DNA of 64,000 nt from the NCBI RefSeq assembly GCF_030816295.1, contig NZ_JAUSXV010000001.1:2294001-2358000 (forward strand), given 5' to 3'. Origin of the DNA: Microbacterium natoriense (GTDB lineage Bacteria; Actinomycetota; Actinomycetes; Actinomycetales; Microbacteriaceae). Numbering within the stretch: position 1 is the first letter of the stretch; every line of letters begins with the position of its first letter. A program made the position numbers and the translations under genes. The notes below the pieces were generated by a model that did not search any database, was not told where the DNA came from, and was given only the letters and a program-made list of their open reading frames with translations. This document shows, piece after piece, positions 27,702 through 36,658 of this stretch.

Positions 27702-27790
27702 ATGGAAACAAAGTGAACGGCTCGAAATGAGACCCGTCCGCGACTGATGGTCTGCCCTGTCTGGGGCAGACCGACCCCAGACAGGAGAAT
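27702..27790 (+). promoter_or_regulatory. infB leader: alternative hairpins and overlapping mini-ORFs
   Basis: Two hairpins exclude each other. A pairs 27749-27757 with 27764-27772 (9 bp). B pairs 27757-27766 with 27775-27784 (10 bp) and covers the first bases of the infB ribosome site aggag (27783-27787). Upstream, three mini-frames overlap stop-to-start: 27702-27716 (METK), 27713-27730 (GTG start, MNGSK), 27727-27747 (MRPVRD). The last stop overlaps an ATG at 27747 that is in frame with infB. This arrangement could tie infB translation to upstream ribosome flow. Confidence 0.55.
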
Positions 27791-27791
27791 T

Positions 27792-30533
27792 GTGGCTGGT
27801 AAACCACGCGTACATGAGATCGCCGCCGAACTCGGCGTCGACAGCAAGGTCGCACTTGCAAAGCTCAAGGAGCTCGGCGAATTCGTCAAGAGCCCGTCTT
27901 CCACCATCGAACCGCCCGTGGCGCGCAAGCTGCGCGCGGCGATCGAGTCCGACGCTTCGCTGAAGCCGGCAGCCGACGCTGCCCCCGCCGCGAAGCCCGC
28001 GGCTGCCAAGCCGGCAGCCGCGAAGTCCGGCGCGCCGACGCCTGGCCCGAAGCCCGGCCCCAAGCCGGCACCGGCGCCTGAGCCCGCCCCCGAGGCGGCT
28101 CCCGTCGAGGCGGCCCCCGAGGCTCCCGCCGCCGCTCCCGCAGCGGCAGCCAAGCCCGGTCCCGCAGCGCCCAAGCCCGCAGACAACGCGGCGCCGAAGC
28201 CCGGCGCTCCCCGCCCCGGCAACAACCCGTTCTCCTCCTCGCAGGGGATGGGTCAGCGCCCCGCAGGTCCGCGACCCGGCAACAACCCCTTCGCCTCGGC
28301 GCAGGGCATGGGTCAGCGTCCCACTCCCGGTAACATCCCGCGCCCGCAGGCGCCGCGTCCCGGCGCTCCGCGTCCGGGTGCTCCGCGTCCGGGTGCTCCC
28401 CGTCCTGGAGCTCCGCGCGGCGGTCAGGGCGGTCGCCCCGGCGCTCCGTTCCAGCAGCGTCCCGGCGGCCCCGGTCGTCCCGGTGGTGCAGGCGCTCCCG
28501 GCGGCGGTCCCGGTGCACGTCCCGGCGGCGGTTTCGCCGGTCGTCCCGGTGGTGGCGGCGGTCGTGGTCGTGGACCCGGCGGCGGCACCGCAGGCGCCTT
28601 CGGCAAGGGCGGCGGCAAGAGCAAGCAGCGCAAGTCGCGTCGGGCCAAGCGGCAAGAGTTCGAGATGCGGAGCGCTCCGGTCGTCGGCGGCGTCAACGTC
28701 ACCCGTGGCAACGGGGAGATCATCCGCATGCGCCGCGGCGCGTCGATCTCGGACTTCGCAGACAAGATCGAGACGCTGACCGGTTACACGGTGCAGCCCG
28801 GAACCCTCGTCACCATCCTCTTCAACCTCGGCGAGATGGCCACGGCCACCGAGTCGCTGGATGAGGCGACCTTCGAGGTCCTCGGTGCCGAGCTCGGCTA
28901 CAAGGTGCAGATGGTCTCGCCCGAGGACGAGGACAAAGAGCTCCTCGAGGGCTTCGGCCTGGACCTCGAGGCCGAGCTGGAGAACGAGAGCGACGACGAC
29001 CTCGAGATCCGTCCTCCGGTCGTCACGGTCATGGGTCACGTCGACCACGGTAAGACGCGACTGCTCGACGCGATCCGCCAGACCAACGTCATCGAGGGCG
29101 AGGCCGGCGGCATCACCCAGCACATCGGTGCGTACCAGGTCTGGACCGAGCACGAAGGCATCGAGCGTGCCATCACCTTCATCGACACCCCGGGTCACGA
29201 GGCGTTCACCGCCATGCGTGCTCGTGGTGCGCAGGTCACGGACCTGGCGATCCTCGTGGTCGCGGCCGATGACGGCATCATGCCGCAGACGGTCGAGGCG
29301 CTGAACCACGCCCAGGCGGCGAACGTGCCGATCGTGGTCGCGGTGAACAAGGTCGACAAGCCCGAAGCCAACCCGGCCAAGGTGCGTCAGCAGCTCACCG
29401 AGTATGGTCTGGTCGCCGAGGAGTACGGCGGGGACGTCATGTTCGTCGATGTCTCGGCTCGTGCCGGCACCGGCATCCAGGACCTCCTGGACGCCGTGCT
29501 GCTCACCGCAGACGCGGGTCTCGACCTCACGGCCAACCCGAACAAGGCCGCTCGTGGTGTCGCCATCGAGGCGAAGCTCGACAAGGGCCGCGGTGCGGTC
29601 GCCACAGTGCTGATCCAGTCCGGAACGCTCCGTGTCGGTGACGCGATCGTCGCAGGCACCGCCTACGGCCGCGTGCGTGCCATGGCCGACGAAAACGGCG
29701 ACGCCGTTCTCGAGGCCTACCCGTCGCGCCCCGTGCAGGTGCAGGGTCTGAACTCCGTGCCCCGCGCCGGCGACGTGTTCATCGTCACCGAAGAGGACCG
29801 GATGGCCCGCCAGATCGCCGAGAAGCGTGAAGCGGTCGAGCGTAATGCGCAGCTGGCCAAGGCCCGCAAGCGGATCTCGCTCGAGGACTTCACCCGCGCT
29901 CTCGAAGAGGGCAAGGTCGAATCGCTCAACCTCATCATCAAGGGCGACGTGTCCGGTGCCGTCGAGGCGCTGGAGGAGTCACTGCTCAAGATCGAGGTCG
30001 ACGAATCGGTGCAGCTGCGCATCATCCACCGCGGTGTGGGTGCGATCACCGAGTCCGACGTCAACCTCGCGACGATCGACAACGCGATCATCGTGGGCTT
30101 CAACGTCCGCCCCGACACGAAGGCGCGCGAGCGCGCCCAGCGTGAAGGCGTGGACATCCGCTTCTACTCGGTCATCTACAACGCGATCGACGAGATCGAG
30201 AGCTCGCTCAAGGGCATGCTCAAGCCGGAGTACGAAGAGGTCCAGTCGGGTGTCGCCGAGATCCGCGAGGTGTTCCGCTCCTCGAAGTTCGGCAACATCG
30301 CCGGTGTCATCGTGCGGTCGGGAACGATCACGCGGAACGCCAAGGCCCGCGTCATCCGCGACGGTGTGGTGCTCGCCGACGGACTCGCCATCGAGTCGCT
30401 GCGCCGGTTCAAGGACGATGTCACCGAGGTCCGCACGGACTACGAAGCCGGTATCGGCCTCGGCAAGTACAACGACATCCAGATCGGCGACGAGATCGAG
30501 ACCACCGAGCTGGTCGAGAAGCCTCGCGGCTGA
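27792..30533 (+). CDS. infB: Translation initiation factor IF-2
   Basis: 913-residue GTPase that brings initiator tRNA to the ribosome. The GTPase motifs are intact: [12 protein letters not shown] (G1), DTPGHEAF (G3), NKVDK (G4). The long N-terminal region is Pro/Ala/Gly-rich, with the repeated RPGNNPF..QGMGQRP block twice and four tandem RPGAP units (~28350-28420), then a [12 protein letters not shown] stretch. The GTG start ([16 protein letters not shown]) has an aggag site four bases away. An upstream in-frame ATG at 27747 exists and may be used for coupling. It is in the nusA-ylxR-infB operon. Confidence 0.96.
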   Translation: MAGKPRVHEIAAELGVDSKVALAKLKELGEFVKSPSSTIEPPVARKLRAAIESDASLKPAADAAPAAKPAAAKPAAAKSGAPTPGPKPGPKPAPAPEPAPEAAPVEAAPEAPAAAPAAAAKPGPAAPKPADNAAPKPGAPRPGNNPFSSSQGMGQRPAGPRPGNNPFASAQGMGQRPTPGNIPRPQAPRPGAPRPGAPRPGAPRPGAPRGGQGGRPGAPFQQRPGGPGRPGGAGAPGGGPGARPGGGFAGRPGGGGGRGRGPGGGTAGAFGKGGGKSKQRKSRRAKRQEFEMRSAPVVGGVNVTRGNGEIIRMRRGASISDFADKIETLTGYTVQPGTLVTILFNLGEMATATESLDEATFEVLGAELGYKVQMVSPEDEDKELLEGFGLDLEAELENESDDDLEIRPPVVTVMGHVDHGKTRLLDAIRQTNVIEGEAGGITQHIGAYQVWTEHEGIERAITFIDTPGHEAFTAMRARGAQVTDLAILVVAADDGIMPQTVEALNHAQAANVPIVVAVNKVDKPEANPAKVRQQLTEYGLVAEEYGGDVMFVDVSARAGTGIQDLLDAVLLTADAGLDLTANPNKAARGVAIEAKLDKGRGAVATVLIQSGTLRVGDAIVAGTAYGRVRAMADENGDAVLEAYPSRPVQVQGLNSVPRAGDVFIVTEEDRMARQIAEKREAVERNAQLAKARKRISLEDFTRALEEGKVESLNLIIKGDVSGAVEALEESLLKIEVDESVQLRIIHRGVGAITESDVNLATIDNAIIVGFNVRPDTKARERAQREGVDIRFYSVIYNAIDEIESSLKGMLKPEYEEVQSGVAEIREVFRSSKFGNIAGVIVRSGTITRNAKARVIRDGVVLADGLAIESLRRFKDDVTEVRTDYEAGIGLGKYNDIQIGDEIETTELVEKPRG

Positions 30534-30551
30534 TCGGATACGACAGCCTCT

Positions 30552-30602
30552 GGGCGTCCTTCGCCTCTCCTGGCTCGCGAGTCAGGAGAGGCGAGGACGC
30601 CC
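30552..30602 (+). terminator. Long hairpin between infB and rbfA
   Basis: Twenty base pairs in two helices (30552-30559 with 30595-30602, and 30561-30572 with 30583-30594), one bulged t (30560), loop of 10. No T-run. It may end infB transcripts or stabilise their 3' end. rbfA begins 28 bases later. Confidence 0.7.
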
Positions 30603-30629
30603 GTAGGCTTTTCTCAGAGGGAGAAGACA

Positions 30630-31055
30630 ATGGCTGGTGAAAGACAGGCACGCCTCGCGGACCGCATCCGCGTGATCCTGGCAGAGCGTCTCGAGAAGGG
30701 ACTGCGCGATCCGCGCCTCGGCTTCGTCACGATCACGGATGTGCGCGTCTCGGGTGACCTCCAGCACGCCTCGGCGTTCTACACGGTCCTGGGCACGGAA
30801 GAGGAGCGCCTCGCGAGCGGCGCCGCGCTCACCTCGGCGACGGGGATGCTGCGCACCGAGGTGGGGCGTCAGCTGAGCACACGTCTGGTACCCACCCTGG
30901 AGTTCATCCCCGATGCGCTGCCGGAGAACGCGGACCACATCGGTGCCCTGCTGCGTCAGGCTCAGGAGCACGACGCGCAGGTCGCCAAGCTGGCATCGTC
31001 CGCCTCGCACGCGGGCGACGCTGATCCCTACGTGCGCGCAGACGACGAAGACTGA
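30630..31055 (+). CDS. rbfA: Ribosome-binding factor A
   Basis: 141-residue KH-like protein that matures the 30S subunit (16S rRNA 5' end). MAGERQARLADRIRVILAER opens the domain, and VRVSGDLQHASAFYTVLG and LVPTLEFIPDALPENADHI are the conserved strands. It has a good Shine-Dalgarno (gagggagaag). It follows infB as in most bacteria, but a long hairpin separates the two. The ~20 acidic C-terminal residues (ADPYVRADDED) are beyond the core fold. Confidence 0.93.
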   Translation: MAGERQARLADRIRVILAERLEKGLRDPRLGFVTITDVRVSGDLQHASAFYTVLGTEEERLASGAALTSATGMLRTEVGRQLSTRLVPTLEFIPDALPENADHIGALLRQAQEHDAQVAKLASSASHAGDADPYVRADDED

Positions 31056-31162
31056 TCCCGTTTGCTAACCTCAGCTGTGCGGCAAGGTGTCCGCGCAGCT
31101 GAGGGGGGATCAGCATAGACGCTTGGAGCGCGCCAGGATCGGCGCCCATCACGCCCGCATCC

Positions 31163-33295
31163 GTGGCGGCGCTTCTCGACGAGCTGCGCAGACAGGATCT
31201 GACCTGCGCGCCGCACGTTCTGGTGCGCATCGTCGTCCAGCTCGGGGGAGACACTCCGACGATTCGGGAGATGATCGCCCGGCTCGACCCGCCTGCGAGA
31301 TTCGGACTGCGGCCGCTGCCCGCTCCGCTGCCGATGGTCCCCACGATCCAGGCGAAGTACGACAGCCTCGAGCTGGACGATCGTGACCGTGACCTGCTCC
31401 TCGCCGTCTCGCTGTGCCTCGGTGACGAGCTCGAGCCGCTCCTGGCCTTCGACGGTCGCATCGCGGACGAGCTCATGCTCAGCGCGATCGGACCGCATCT
31501 CGCGCTACGGGCGGGGCGCGTGCGCTTCGTCGACCCATTGCTCGACATCTGGGTGCGCTCGACGACGGACGCCGCGGTCCAGGCGTCGGTTAACGAGCGC
31601 CTGGTGACGATCTTCGTCGCACGTGACGATCGCGTGAGCGCTGACTGGCATCGTTCTCGCGCCTCGTTGCGAGGCGTGCCGGAGGCGGCGCCCGAACTCA
31701 TCAGGATCGCCAGGGAGCTCTCCGAGGCCGGCCACTCTTCGCGGGCGCTGCAGCTCGCCGGCGAAGCAGCGGCTCACGCCGCCGGCATCGTGCTCGACGA
31801 GGCGCGGGTTGTGGCGGGAGCGTCGGCGATCGCCGCAGGGTACGCGACCGAGGCGGCGGCCTGGCTCGGCCCGTTGTTCCCCGAAGGAGCCGAACGGTAC
31901 CGGCTTCAGGGGCTCAGCGCGCTCGTGATCGCGCAGGCGTACCTGCAAGGCGCCGTTCCCGCGATCGACCCTGACTCGTTCCGTCCGCGCACTGACGATC
32001 TCGACGACTGGTACTCGTGGACCCGTGCGACGGCGTTCGCGGCAGTGCTGTGCGCAGAGCGCGGCGATCGCCGCGGAATGCGCACATGGCTCAAGGCTCT
32101 GCGCGACGGATGCGCGATCGTCGGCGCCGAGCGCGAGTTGCGCGACCCGGTGGTGGCGCTGAGCTGGCTGATCGCGGGGGAGTCCGACGTCGAGGCGATG
32201 GTCGGGGCAGGTCCGCTGAGCGGAGGGATGCTGCGAGCACTGCGATCCGCGCTCGACGGCGACATCGACGCAGGACTCCGGCTCATCGCGGTGGGAGACT
32301 CGGGGCTCGGTGCCGAGATCGATCCGTTCGTGGCCGGCTTCGAGTACAGCCCCGTGGTGAACGCCTACCGCGCGGTCGTCGAAGTGCTGCTGCTGATGTG
32401 GCGCGGAGACATCCGCGTCGCGCGGGAGCGCCTGATGCAGGCCGCCATGATCTTCCCCGTGGCGATGCCGTTCGCCGGTCTCGGCGTGGTGCTCGCCCGT
32501 CGACTCGATCTGGCGGTGCTGGGGCGGGTCGGGCCGTTCGGAGAGGCGTTGACTGCGGCTCTTCCGCCCGCCGTCCGGCTGGACCATCTCGTCGACCGCG
32601 CGATCGAGGCGCACCTGTCCGGGTCCTTCGAAGAGGCCTCCTCGTTCATGAAACTGTGGAGCGATCGCGGGCGTCCGTCACCGATGCTGTCGGTCGCGGG
32701 CCTGGACGAACTCGCGCCGATCGACGGCGACCCGGGGGCGGCGATCGGGACGGTCGCTCCTGCGGAGCTTCTAGAGGCGCAGCGACTGCGGGCCAGGATC
32801 GCGACGACGACGGATGCGCGCTGGCGTGCGGACCGCGACGAGCTTCTCGAAGCGACCCGTGCTCTGGCGTCGCCCTTCTCTCGAGCACGGGTCGAATCGA
32901 TGCTCGGCATCCGCGCGGTGATCCGCAACGAACTCGACGCGGCGAGCGAGCATCTGCGCACGGCGCAGCGGCTGTTCGACGTCGCCGGCGCCGACGCCTG
33001 GGCCAGAGCATCCGCTGCGCGTGTGGCCCTCGTCGAAGAGGAGACCACGCGAGGAGACGCGGCACACGACTCGCTGCCCGCGTGCCGACTCGCCTGGGCG
33101 CCGCTGCTCACGAGCCGAGAGCTCGAGGTCGCGATGAAGGTCGTGACCGGACTGTCGAATCGCCAGATCAGCGATGAGCTGCAGCTGTCCGTGCGCACCG
33201 TCGAAGTGCACCTCGGCAGGGTGTTCGGCAAGCTCGACGTCCGCAATCGCGTGGAGCTGATGGTGCTGGCGCGTCGCACGGTCCAGTACCTGTGA
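31163..33295 (+). CDS. Large LuxR-type HTH regulator
   Basis: At least 710 residues. The C-terminal ~60 residues form a GerE/LuxR HTH: LTSRELEVAMKVVTGLSNRQ, then SVRTVEVHLGRVFGKL. The rest is helical and Ala/Leu-rich, like the repeat region of MalT/LAL regulators, but no Walker A motif is visible, so an ATP-binding STAND domain is absent or lost. The listed GTG has no ribosome site. A strong gagggggg (31101-31108) precedes in-frame ATC/ATA codons at 31109/31115, after an in-frame stop at 31100, so the true start may be a rare codon there. TAACCT at 31065-31070 is a possible -10 box. Target genes unknown. Confidence 0.75.
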   Translation: MAALLDELRRQDLTCAPHVLVRIVVQLGGDTPTIREMIARLDPPARFGLRPLPAPLPMVPTIQAKYDSLELDDRDRDLLLAVSLCLGDELEPLLAFDGRIADELMLSAIGPHLALRAGRVRFVDPLLDIWVRSTTDAAVQASVNERLVTIFVARDDRVSADWHRSRASLRGVPEAAPELIRIARELSEAGHSSRALQLAGEAAAHAAGIVLDEARVVAGASAIAAGYATEAAAWLGPLFPEGAERYRLQGLSALVIAQAYLQGAVPAIDPDSFRPRTDDLDDWYSWTRATAFAAVLCAERGDRRGMRTWLKALRDGCAIVGAERELRDPVVALSWLIAGESDVEAMVGAGPLSGGMLRALRSALDGDIDAGLRLIAVGDSGLGAEIDPFVAGFEYSPVVNAYRAVVEVLLLMWRGDIRVARERLMQAAMIFPVAMPFAGLGVVLARRLDLAVLGRVGPFGEALTAALPPAVRLDHLVDRAIEAHLSGSFEEASSFMKLWSDRGRPSPMLSVAGLDELAPIDGDPGAAIGTVAPAELLEAQRLRARIATTTDARWRADRDELLEATRALASPFSRARVESMLGIRAVIRNELDAASEHLRTAQRLFDVAGADAWARASAARVALVEEETTRGDAAHDSLPACRLAWAPLLTSRELEVAMKVVTGLSNRQISDELQLSVRTVEVHLGRVFGKLDVRNRVELMVLARRTVQYL

Positions 33296-33298
33296 GGA

Positions 33299-34195
33299 TC
33301 AGCGGGGAAGAGAGAGCATCTCACCATCGGCCTCGGCGAGACCGTCGGCGATGAGCGAATCGACCGCCCGGTCACGCTGGCGAGCGTCCGGCCAGTCGGG
33401 CAGGAGCGCGCTGAGCAGCACCGATCCCGTCGGCGCCTCGCGCAGCATCCGCAGCACCGCGCCCCTCGTCTGACGGTCCGAACCCTCGAAGGCGGCCTGG
33501 CGTCGTCTGGTGTCGCCCGTGTCGGGTCGCCCTGCGGCCACCCATGCGCATCGTTCGACGAGCGGGCAGATATCGCACCGTGGGGAGCGCGCCGTGCAGA
33601 CGGTGGCGCCCAGCTCCATGGCCGCCGCGTTGAAGACGGCGGACTCGGCGTCGGATGCCGGAAGAAGCGACTCCATCAGCGCCAGGTCGCGGCGCGACGG
33701 TGGAGCAGGCTGCGCCAGCCCCTGGACGGCGCGCGCGAGGACCCGCCTGGTGTTGGTGTCGACCACGGGGTGCCGGTCGCCGTAGGCGAACACCGCGACC
33801 GCCCTCGCCGTGTAGTCGCCGATGCCGGACAGCGCGAGGAGCGCGTCGACGTCGCGTGGCACCACACCGCCGTGCCGTTGCGTGATCTCGATCGCGGCCC
33901 GGTGCAGCCACAGGGCGCGTCGTGGGTATCCCAGGTTCGCCCACTGCTGAACCACGTCGGCCGGTGTCGCCTCGGCCAGAGCCGGAGGCGTCGGCCAGCG
34001 CGCCAGCCACGCCTCCAGATGTGGGATCACTCGATTGACGGGCGTCTGCTGCAGCATGAACTCGCTGACGAGCGTTCCCCAGGCGCCGTAAACGTGATGG
34101 AACTGCGATGTGCGCCAGGGCAGGTCGCGGGCGGCGCCTCGATACCATTCCGACAGCGGCAGCTCACGCTCGGGGAAGGTTGACATCGAGTGCAC
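33299..34195 (-). CDS. mutY: A/G-specific adenine DNA glycosylase
   Basis: 298-residue base-excision enzyme that removes adenine opposite 8-oxoguanine. The catalytic Glu lies in SEFMLQQTPVNRV, the HhH motif in LSGIGDYTARAV, and the catalytic Asp in VDTNTRRVLAR. The iron-sulfur ligands occur as CTARSPRCDICPLVERC (C-x6-C-x2-C-x5-C). The C-terminal MutT-like domain is shorter than in E. coli and may have weakened 8-oxoG recognition. The GTG at 34195 is chosen because TAGGCT (34207-34202) ends six bases before it. Its stop is three bases from that of the convergent LuxR gene. Confidence 0.93.
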   Translation of the reverse strand: MHSMSTFPERELPLSEWYRGAARDLPWRTSQFHHVYGAWGTLVSEFMLQQTPVNRVIPHLEAWLARWPTPPALAEATPADVVQQWANLGYPRRALWLHRAAIEITQRHGGVVPRDVDALLALSGIGDYTARAVAVFAYGDRHPVVDTNTRRVLARAVQGLAQPAPPSRRDLALMESLLPASDAESAVFNAAAMELGATVCTARSPRCDICPLVERCAWVAAGRPDTGDTRRRQAAFEGSDRQTRGAVLRMLREAPTGSVLLSALLPDWPDARQRDRAVDSLIADGLAEADGEMLSLPR

Positions 34196-34235
34196 CTCGA
34201 CAGCCTAGGCGAAATGCCGCCGACGACCTGAGGAG

Positions 34236-34886
34236 ATGATGATGAACACACGGCAGCGTAGCGCGATCGTGCTGATCACCGGACTCGTGCTGGCTACGGG
34301 TACAGCCTGCGCGCCCGGCGCAGGCGAGGCGGAACCCGGTTCGAGCGCGACTTCGACGGCGACGCAGACCTCATCGCCTGAGCCCACGTCGTCGCCCTCA
34401 GCCGATCCCGAAGACCCCACCACCTGGATCATCAGCGAGGAGGGCGTGGGACCGATCGAGATCGGCGGTCGGCTCGCGGAGACTCTGGCCGAGCTGCCGC
34501 CGACATGGACGAACGACGAGAACTGCTCCTGGACCGCATGGTGGAACGCCGACGATTCGAGCTACGGCGTGTTCTTCGTGCGGGGAACGGAGAGCGAGGA
34601 TGCGCCGGTGCGGGAGATCTCGGTCTACACCGCTGCGGAGACGCCGGTGGCTGTGCCCTCTCCCGTGACGGACAAGGGGCTCGGAGTCGGCGCCACGACG
34701 GAGGAGGTGCTCGCGGCGTATCCCGACGCCGAGGAGGGCGTTGCGTCCGCAGGAGCCGGAACGTGGCTGAAGGTGCCGGGCGACGCGGAGGCGCACATCT
34801 TCTTCGAGTACCGCGAAGGCGCAGCCGGAGCATCCGATGTCGTCGTCACCATCGGAGAGCAGCCGTCCTACGAGGTGTGCGGCTGA
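34236..34886 (+). CDS. Secreted lipoprotein of unknown function
   Basis: 216 residues with a lipoprotein signal: positive n-region, IVLITGLVLATGTAC lipobox ending in Cys, then a Ser/Thr/Pro/Glu-rich linker (ATSTATQTSSPEPTSSPSAD). The remaining globular part contains two Cys (NCSWTAWW and YEVCG) and the repeated GPIEIGG / GLGVGATTEEVLAAYP pattern seen in many actinobacterial extracytoplasmic proteins. Three adjacent ATGs (34236-34244) follow gagg. No specific family assigned. Divergent from mutY. Confidence 0.65.
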   Translation: MMMNTRQRSAIVLITGLVLATGTACAPGAGEAEPGSSATSTATQTSSPEPTSSPSADPEDPTTWIISEEGVGPIEIGGRLAETLAELPPTWTNDENCSWTAWWNADDSSYGVFFVRGTESEDAPVREISVYTAAETPVAVPSPVTDKGLGVGATTEEVLAAYPDAEEGVASAGAGTWLKVPGDAEAHIFFEYREGAAGASDVVVTIGEQPSYEVCG

Positions 34887-34914
34887 GAATCCGCGCGCAT
34901 CGTAGGCTTGAGGG

Positions 34915-35808
34915 ATGGTCTCGCCCGGCATCCTCCTCGTCGACAAACCCGCAGGCCTCACCAGCCATGATGTCGTCGCCCGCGCCCGGCGCGCCTTCGG
35001 CACCCGCAAGATCGGGCACGCAGGCACGCTCGACCCGATGGCGACGGGTCTCCTGGTTCTCGGCATCGAGGGTGCGACGCGTCTGCTGACGTATATCGTC
35101 GGTGCGGACAAGACCTATGAGGCCACGATCCGGCTCGGGCAGACGACGGGAACCGACGACGCGGATGGCGACATCCTGACCCGGGCTTCCGCTGACACCT
35201 GGGCTGCCGTCACAAAGGAGCGAATCGCCGACGGCATCAGCTCGCTCACCGGCGTGATCTCGCAGGTTCCCAGCTCGGTCTCCGCGATCAAGGTCGACGG
35301 CAGGCGCGCCTACGACCGCGTTCGCGCGGGGGAGGAGGTCGTGCTCGCGGCTCGACAGGTGACCGTGTCGCGCTTCGAGATGCTCACCCGACGGGACGGC
35401 GACGGGGTCGTCGATCTCGATGTGGTCGTCGACTGCTCCTCGGGCACCTACATCCGCTCGCTCGCGCGCGATCTCGGCGCCGAATTGGGCGTCGGAGGTC
35501 ATCTGACCGCGCTCCGGCGCACGAGGGTGGGTGATTTCGACGTGACGGATGCCGTCGGCATCGACGATCTCGACGGCGCACCGTTGCTGAGCCCCGCACA
35601 GGCGGCGGCTCGTGTGCTGCAGCCTCTGGACGTGACGGCCGACGACGCCCGCGATCTTCGGCATGGCAAGCGCCTCGCCGGGCAGGCGTCTCGACTGGAC
35701 GGCGCTCTGGCGGCCGCTATCGACGACGAGGGCATGCTGGTCGGAGTCGTGGAGAAGCGCGGAGCCGACCTGAAGAGTGCCATGAACATGCCGGAGGTCG
35801 TCCGATGA
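34915..35808 (+). CDS. truB: tRNA pseudouridine-55 synthase
   Basis: 297-residue enzyme converting U55 of tRNAs to pseudouridine. The catalytic Asp sits in KIGHAGTLDPMATGLLVLG. YEATIRLGQTTGTDDADG and SSGTYIRSLARDLGAELG are the other conserved blocks, and a short C-terminal PUA-like tail ends the protein. TAGGCT at 34903-34908 is six bases before the ATG (leaderless). The stop overlaps the next ATG (ATGA), so the membrane gene at 35805 is coupled. ribF is two genes on, consistent with the widespread truB-ribF linkage. Confidence 0.94.
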   Translation: MVSPGILLVDKPAGLTSHDVVARARRAFGTRKIGHAGTLDPMATGLLVLGIEGATRLLTYIVGADKTYEATIRLGQTTGTDDADGDILTRASADTWAAVTKERIADGISSLTGVISQVPSSVSAIKVDGRRAYDRVRAGEEVVLAARQVTVSRFEMLTRRDGDGVVDLDVVVDCSSGTYIRSLARDLGAELGVGGHLTALRRTRVGDFDVTDAVGIDDLDGAPLLSPAQAAARVLQPLDVTADDARDLRHGKRLAGQASRLDGALAAAIDDEGMLVGVVEKRGADLKSAMNMPEVVR

Positions 35809-36173
35809 TCCTCTGGTTCACGGTCGCTCAGGTCGTCGTCGCCGTGGCTGCCGGATCGCTCTGCGTCGTGGCCGGGCTCACAGGGCGTCGCCCCAGCGAC
35901 GTGACGGTCGGAGCCCTGGCGGTCGTCGAGGCGCTGCTGATCGCGCAGGTGGTCGTCGCGATCATCGCGCCGCTCGCAGGCAACCCTCCGACCGGTGATC
36001 TGCTCGAGTACTGGGTCTATCTCGTCTCGGCCGTGCTGCTGCCGATCGGAGCCGTGCTCTGGGCGCTGATGGAGCGCAGTCGTTGGAGCACGGTGATCCT
36101 CGGAGTGGCAGCTCTCGCCATCGCGATCATGTTGTGGCGCATGCAGGTCATCTGGACCGTTCAACTCGCTTGA
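35805..36173 (+). CDS. Small membrane protein (four helices)
   Basis: 122 residues, about four transmembrane segments (WFTVAQVVVAVAAGSLCVVAGL, VVEALLIAQVVVAIIAPLAG, YWVYLVSAVLLPIGAVLWAL, WSTVILGVAALAIAIMLW). It is translationally coupled to truB through an ATGA overlap and precedes a second membrane gene. No family recognised. The pair is probably a conserved actinobacterial filler between truB and ribF. Confidence 0.6.
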   Translation: MILWFTVAQVVVAVAAGSLCVVAGLTGRRPSDVTVGALAVVEALLIAQVVVAIIAPLAGNPPTGDLLEYWVYLVSAVLLPIGAVLWALMERSRWSTVILGVAALAIAIMLWRMQVIWTVQLA

Positions 36174-36217
36174 GCGCGAAGCCACGGCATCCGTCGCGGA
36201 TTAGGATGGACGAAGCT

Positions 36218-36658
36218 ATGAGCACCCCCGCACCCCCTTCTCGGATGACCGGCATCGGTCGTGTCCTCGTGATCGTCTACGCCGTGATGGCGCTGGCTGC
36301 GACCGGCCGAAGCTTCGTGCAGATCTTCCGCCGGTTCGATGAGGCGCCGCTCGCGTACTCGCTGTCTGCGGTGGCGGCCGTCGTCTACATCCTCGCCACA
36401 CTCGCTCTGGTTCTCGCCAAGCGCAGAGGCTGGTATGCCGTCGCCTGGATCGCCATCGTCTTCGAGCTCACCGGGGTGATCGTCGTCGGCGTGCTGAGCC
36501 TCGTCGTCCCCGAGCTCTTCCAGCACGAGACCGTGTGGTCGCTGTTCGGCAGAGGGTATGTGTTCATCCCGCTGGTGCTGCCGATCTTCGGTCTGTGGTG
36601 GCTTCGCACGCACAGGCCAGCGGTCGCGGAGACTCATCGGGTCGAGGTGACCGCGTGA
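36218..36658 (+). CDS. Small membrane protein upstream of ribF
   Basis: 146 residues with four transmembrane helices (VLVIVYAVMALAATG, YSLSAVAAVVYILATLALVL, WYAVAWIAIVFELTGVIVVG, YVFIPLVLPIFGLWWL). A TAGGAT box (36202-36207) lies ten bases before the ATG. The stop overlaps the ribF GTG by four bases, so the two are translationally coupled. I recognise no family. Membership in the truB-ribF unit is the only functional hint. Confidence 0.6.
   Translation: MSTPAPPSRMTGIGRVLVIVYAVMALAATGRSFVQIFRRFDEAPLAYSLSAVAAVVYILATLALVLAKRRGWYAVAWIAIVFELTGVIVVGVLSLVVPELFQHETVWSLFGRGYVFIPLVLPIFGLWWLRTHRPAVAETHRVEVTA

Noticed and set aside
27279..29309. Open frame of 676 codons on the minus strand
   Set aside because: Antisense to nusA, ylxR and infB. 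The glycine/alanine stretches mirror the IF-2 N-terminal repeats.
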